Below are positions 62,801 to 64,000 of a DNA stretch of 64,000 nt, piece by piece (position 1 is the stretch's first letter; each line of letters opens with the position of its first letter). The stretch is from Parus major (Eukaryota; Chordata; Aves; Passeriformes; Paridae). The stretch lies in the NCBI RefSeq assembly GCF_001522545.3, contig NC_031771.1, positions 24,864,847-24,928,846 of the forward strand, in the 5' to 3' direction. A program made the translations under genes and the position numbers. The notes beneath the pieces were generated by a model that was not told where the DNA came from, ran no database searches, and saw only the letters and a program-made list of their open reading frames with translations.

Positions 62801-64000
62801 GGGCTTGGTCCCATCATCTAGCTGAGATGAGGGAATACCTGTGGATCTAGGTGTTTGGGGGAGTGGAGGTGAGAAGTTTCCTTGGGGACTCAGCGCTGTG
62901 GGAAGTTGGAGAAGTGCAAATAAAGCCTATGTCTCTCAGCAAGGGACAGGGAACTCTGTACTTGCAGGCATGGGGCTGGCAGGGCACGGATGCTCCCGAG
63001 TACCACGGTGCAGTTAATGAGCACTGCTGCTTTTCTTCCATCCATATGTGAGCAGCTTGGCAAGCAGGCCAGGGAAGATGAGGGGCAGCTCATGAGCCCA
63101 GTTACTGTCCTGCTCTTTAATTATTACTGTTTTCAAATCCCTTTCAGTATTCACAGCTCAATTTATGTGCTAATTGGCCCTTTTAATAATCAAAAGACAG
63201 CGACTGCAAAAGTCGGTGTGTGCGTTCTCTCAGCAGTGCCACTGTGTAGCTGTGATAAATCATCTGTGGCAAATGTTCTGTTGCTTTGTGGTGCTTGGCC
63301 TCTGGCAGCCAGCACGTTTGCTGCTGGTTCTGGTGACCTCCTCTATAAAAATCCTGGTCTGGGAAGGAAAAAAACTGAGAGGAGAGTGGTTACAAATTGC
63401 TGTGGTGCTGCTGGAACAGAGCAATGCTGAGGCATAAGAGAGAGGAGGGATGGCGCTTTAGGGAGGTTTTCTGCTTCAGGGATGGTGATAGAGGAATGGA
63501 GACCATGCAGCTCCTCCCCCAGATGGTGTGTGGAGAGCTCTGCACCAAGCGCACGTTGAAGTGAATTACTCGTAGCTCCTCTTAAGGTACAAAAATAGGA
63601 TTCTTTGTTTTCACCACCTCCCTTGGCTTCCTCTGTCCGCCTCCTGCCCCTGTCCCCCTTGAGATCCGAGGCAGAACGAAACCTGGCTTCCTCAGCGCCT
63701 CTGGCTCTGCTCTCTGCTGTCGCTCACACCACCACATTTTGCTGGAGCTGCTCAAAATGCAGCTATAATTGTCGAGTACATGTCTGCTCTCATTCCCTCC
63801 CACTCACCCTCTGGTACCTTGTGCCGGCTTCTGCTTTTTCCTGAAACCCCCCCTACTCATTCCTAGCATTTCCACTGCCCCTCTTCCTCCTCCCTGATGC
63901 ACCAGGGTGTGGAGTAAACCCCGTTCTGCACACCAAAGCCCTTCCCATGCACTTCGGAGCCCCCACCAGTGGTGAAATTTTTCTGTGGTGTCCACATTAG

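Larger units (their letters stand above)
44709..64000 (+). other. EPHA5: EPHA5 intron 3, 5' part (at least 19.3 kb)
   Basis: The intron opens with GTAAGG and runs past the window end. No frame here shows the next EPHA5 exon, which should encode the remaining cysteine-rich segment beginning Cys-Arg-Pro-Gly-Phe, so exon 4 lies beyond 64000. The sequence is AT-rich with scattered A/T tracts and no interspersed repeat I can name. A few blocks keep unusual numbers of CpG or clustered TAAT motifs (near 49.45-49.6, 53.75-53.83, 62.5-62.7 and 63.1-63.2 kb) and are listed as findings. I see no second gene or RNA gene. Confidence 0.85.

Noticed and set aside
44709..64000. Search for EPHA5 exon 4 in the remaining sequence
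   Set aside because: No frame encodes the Cys-Arg-Pro-Gly-Phe segment expected after residue 285, so exon 4 is taken to lie downstream of the window.

Overview
The window is vertebrate nuclear DNA, almost certainly from a bird. It holds the 5' part of one protein-coding gene on the + strand, the ephrin receptor tyrosine kinase EPHA5 (known in chicken as CEK7). A bird is indicated by three things: the CR1-type LINE 3' end at about 16.04-16.38 kb, three relics of a widespread avian ERV LTR family at 21.0-21.6 and 40.8-42.2 kb, and compact AT-rich introns with a sharply GC-rich promoter. I cannot name the species; the LTR family suggests a neoavian or passerine bird.

Layout: 1-180 is ordinary flank. 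From about 180 to 1300 lies a dense CpG island holding the presumed promoter, the 5' UTR, coding exon 1 (620-746: start codon and signal peptide) and the start of intron 1. Intron 1 (747-15460) leads to the 65-nt exon 2 (15461-15525). Intron 2 (15526-44044) leads to the 664-nt exon 3 (44045-44708), which carries most of the ephrin-binding domain and the start of the cysteine-rich region. The rest (44709-64000) is the 5' part of intron 3, with no further EPHA5 exon recognised. The three exons join in frame (phase 1 after exon 1, phase 0 after exon 2, phase 1 after exon 3), all with GT-AG splice sites, and give the first 285 residues of the receptor.

The non-coding sequence contains the CR1 fragment, one solo LTR, one decayed minus-strand provirus remnant (LTR, short internal piece with a degenerate primer-binding site, damaged second LTR), a perfect 20-bp-arm AT-rich palindrome next to an (AGAT)n microsatellite, several homopolymer or A-rich tracts, and a few CpG-retaining or homeodomain-motif-rich blocks that could be conserved enhancers.

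I found no second gene, structural RNA gene, CRISPR array or new biological system. Nearly all other open frames are short, lack splice or family support, and look like chance frames in intronic or GC-rich DNA.
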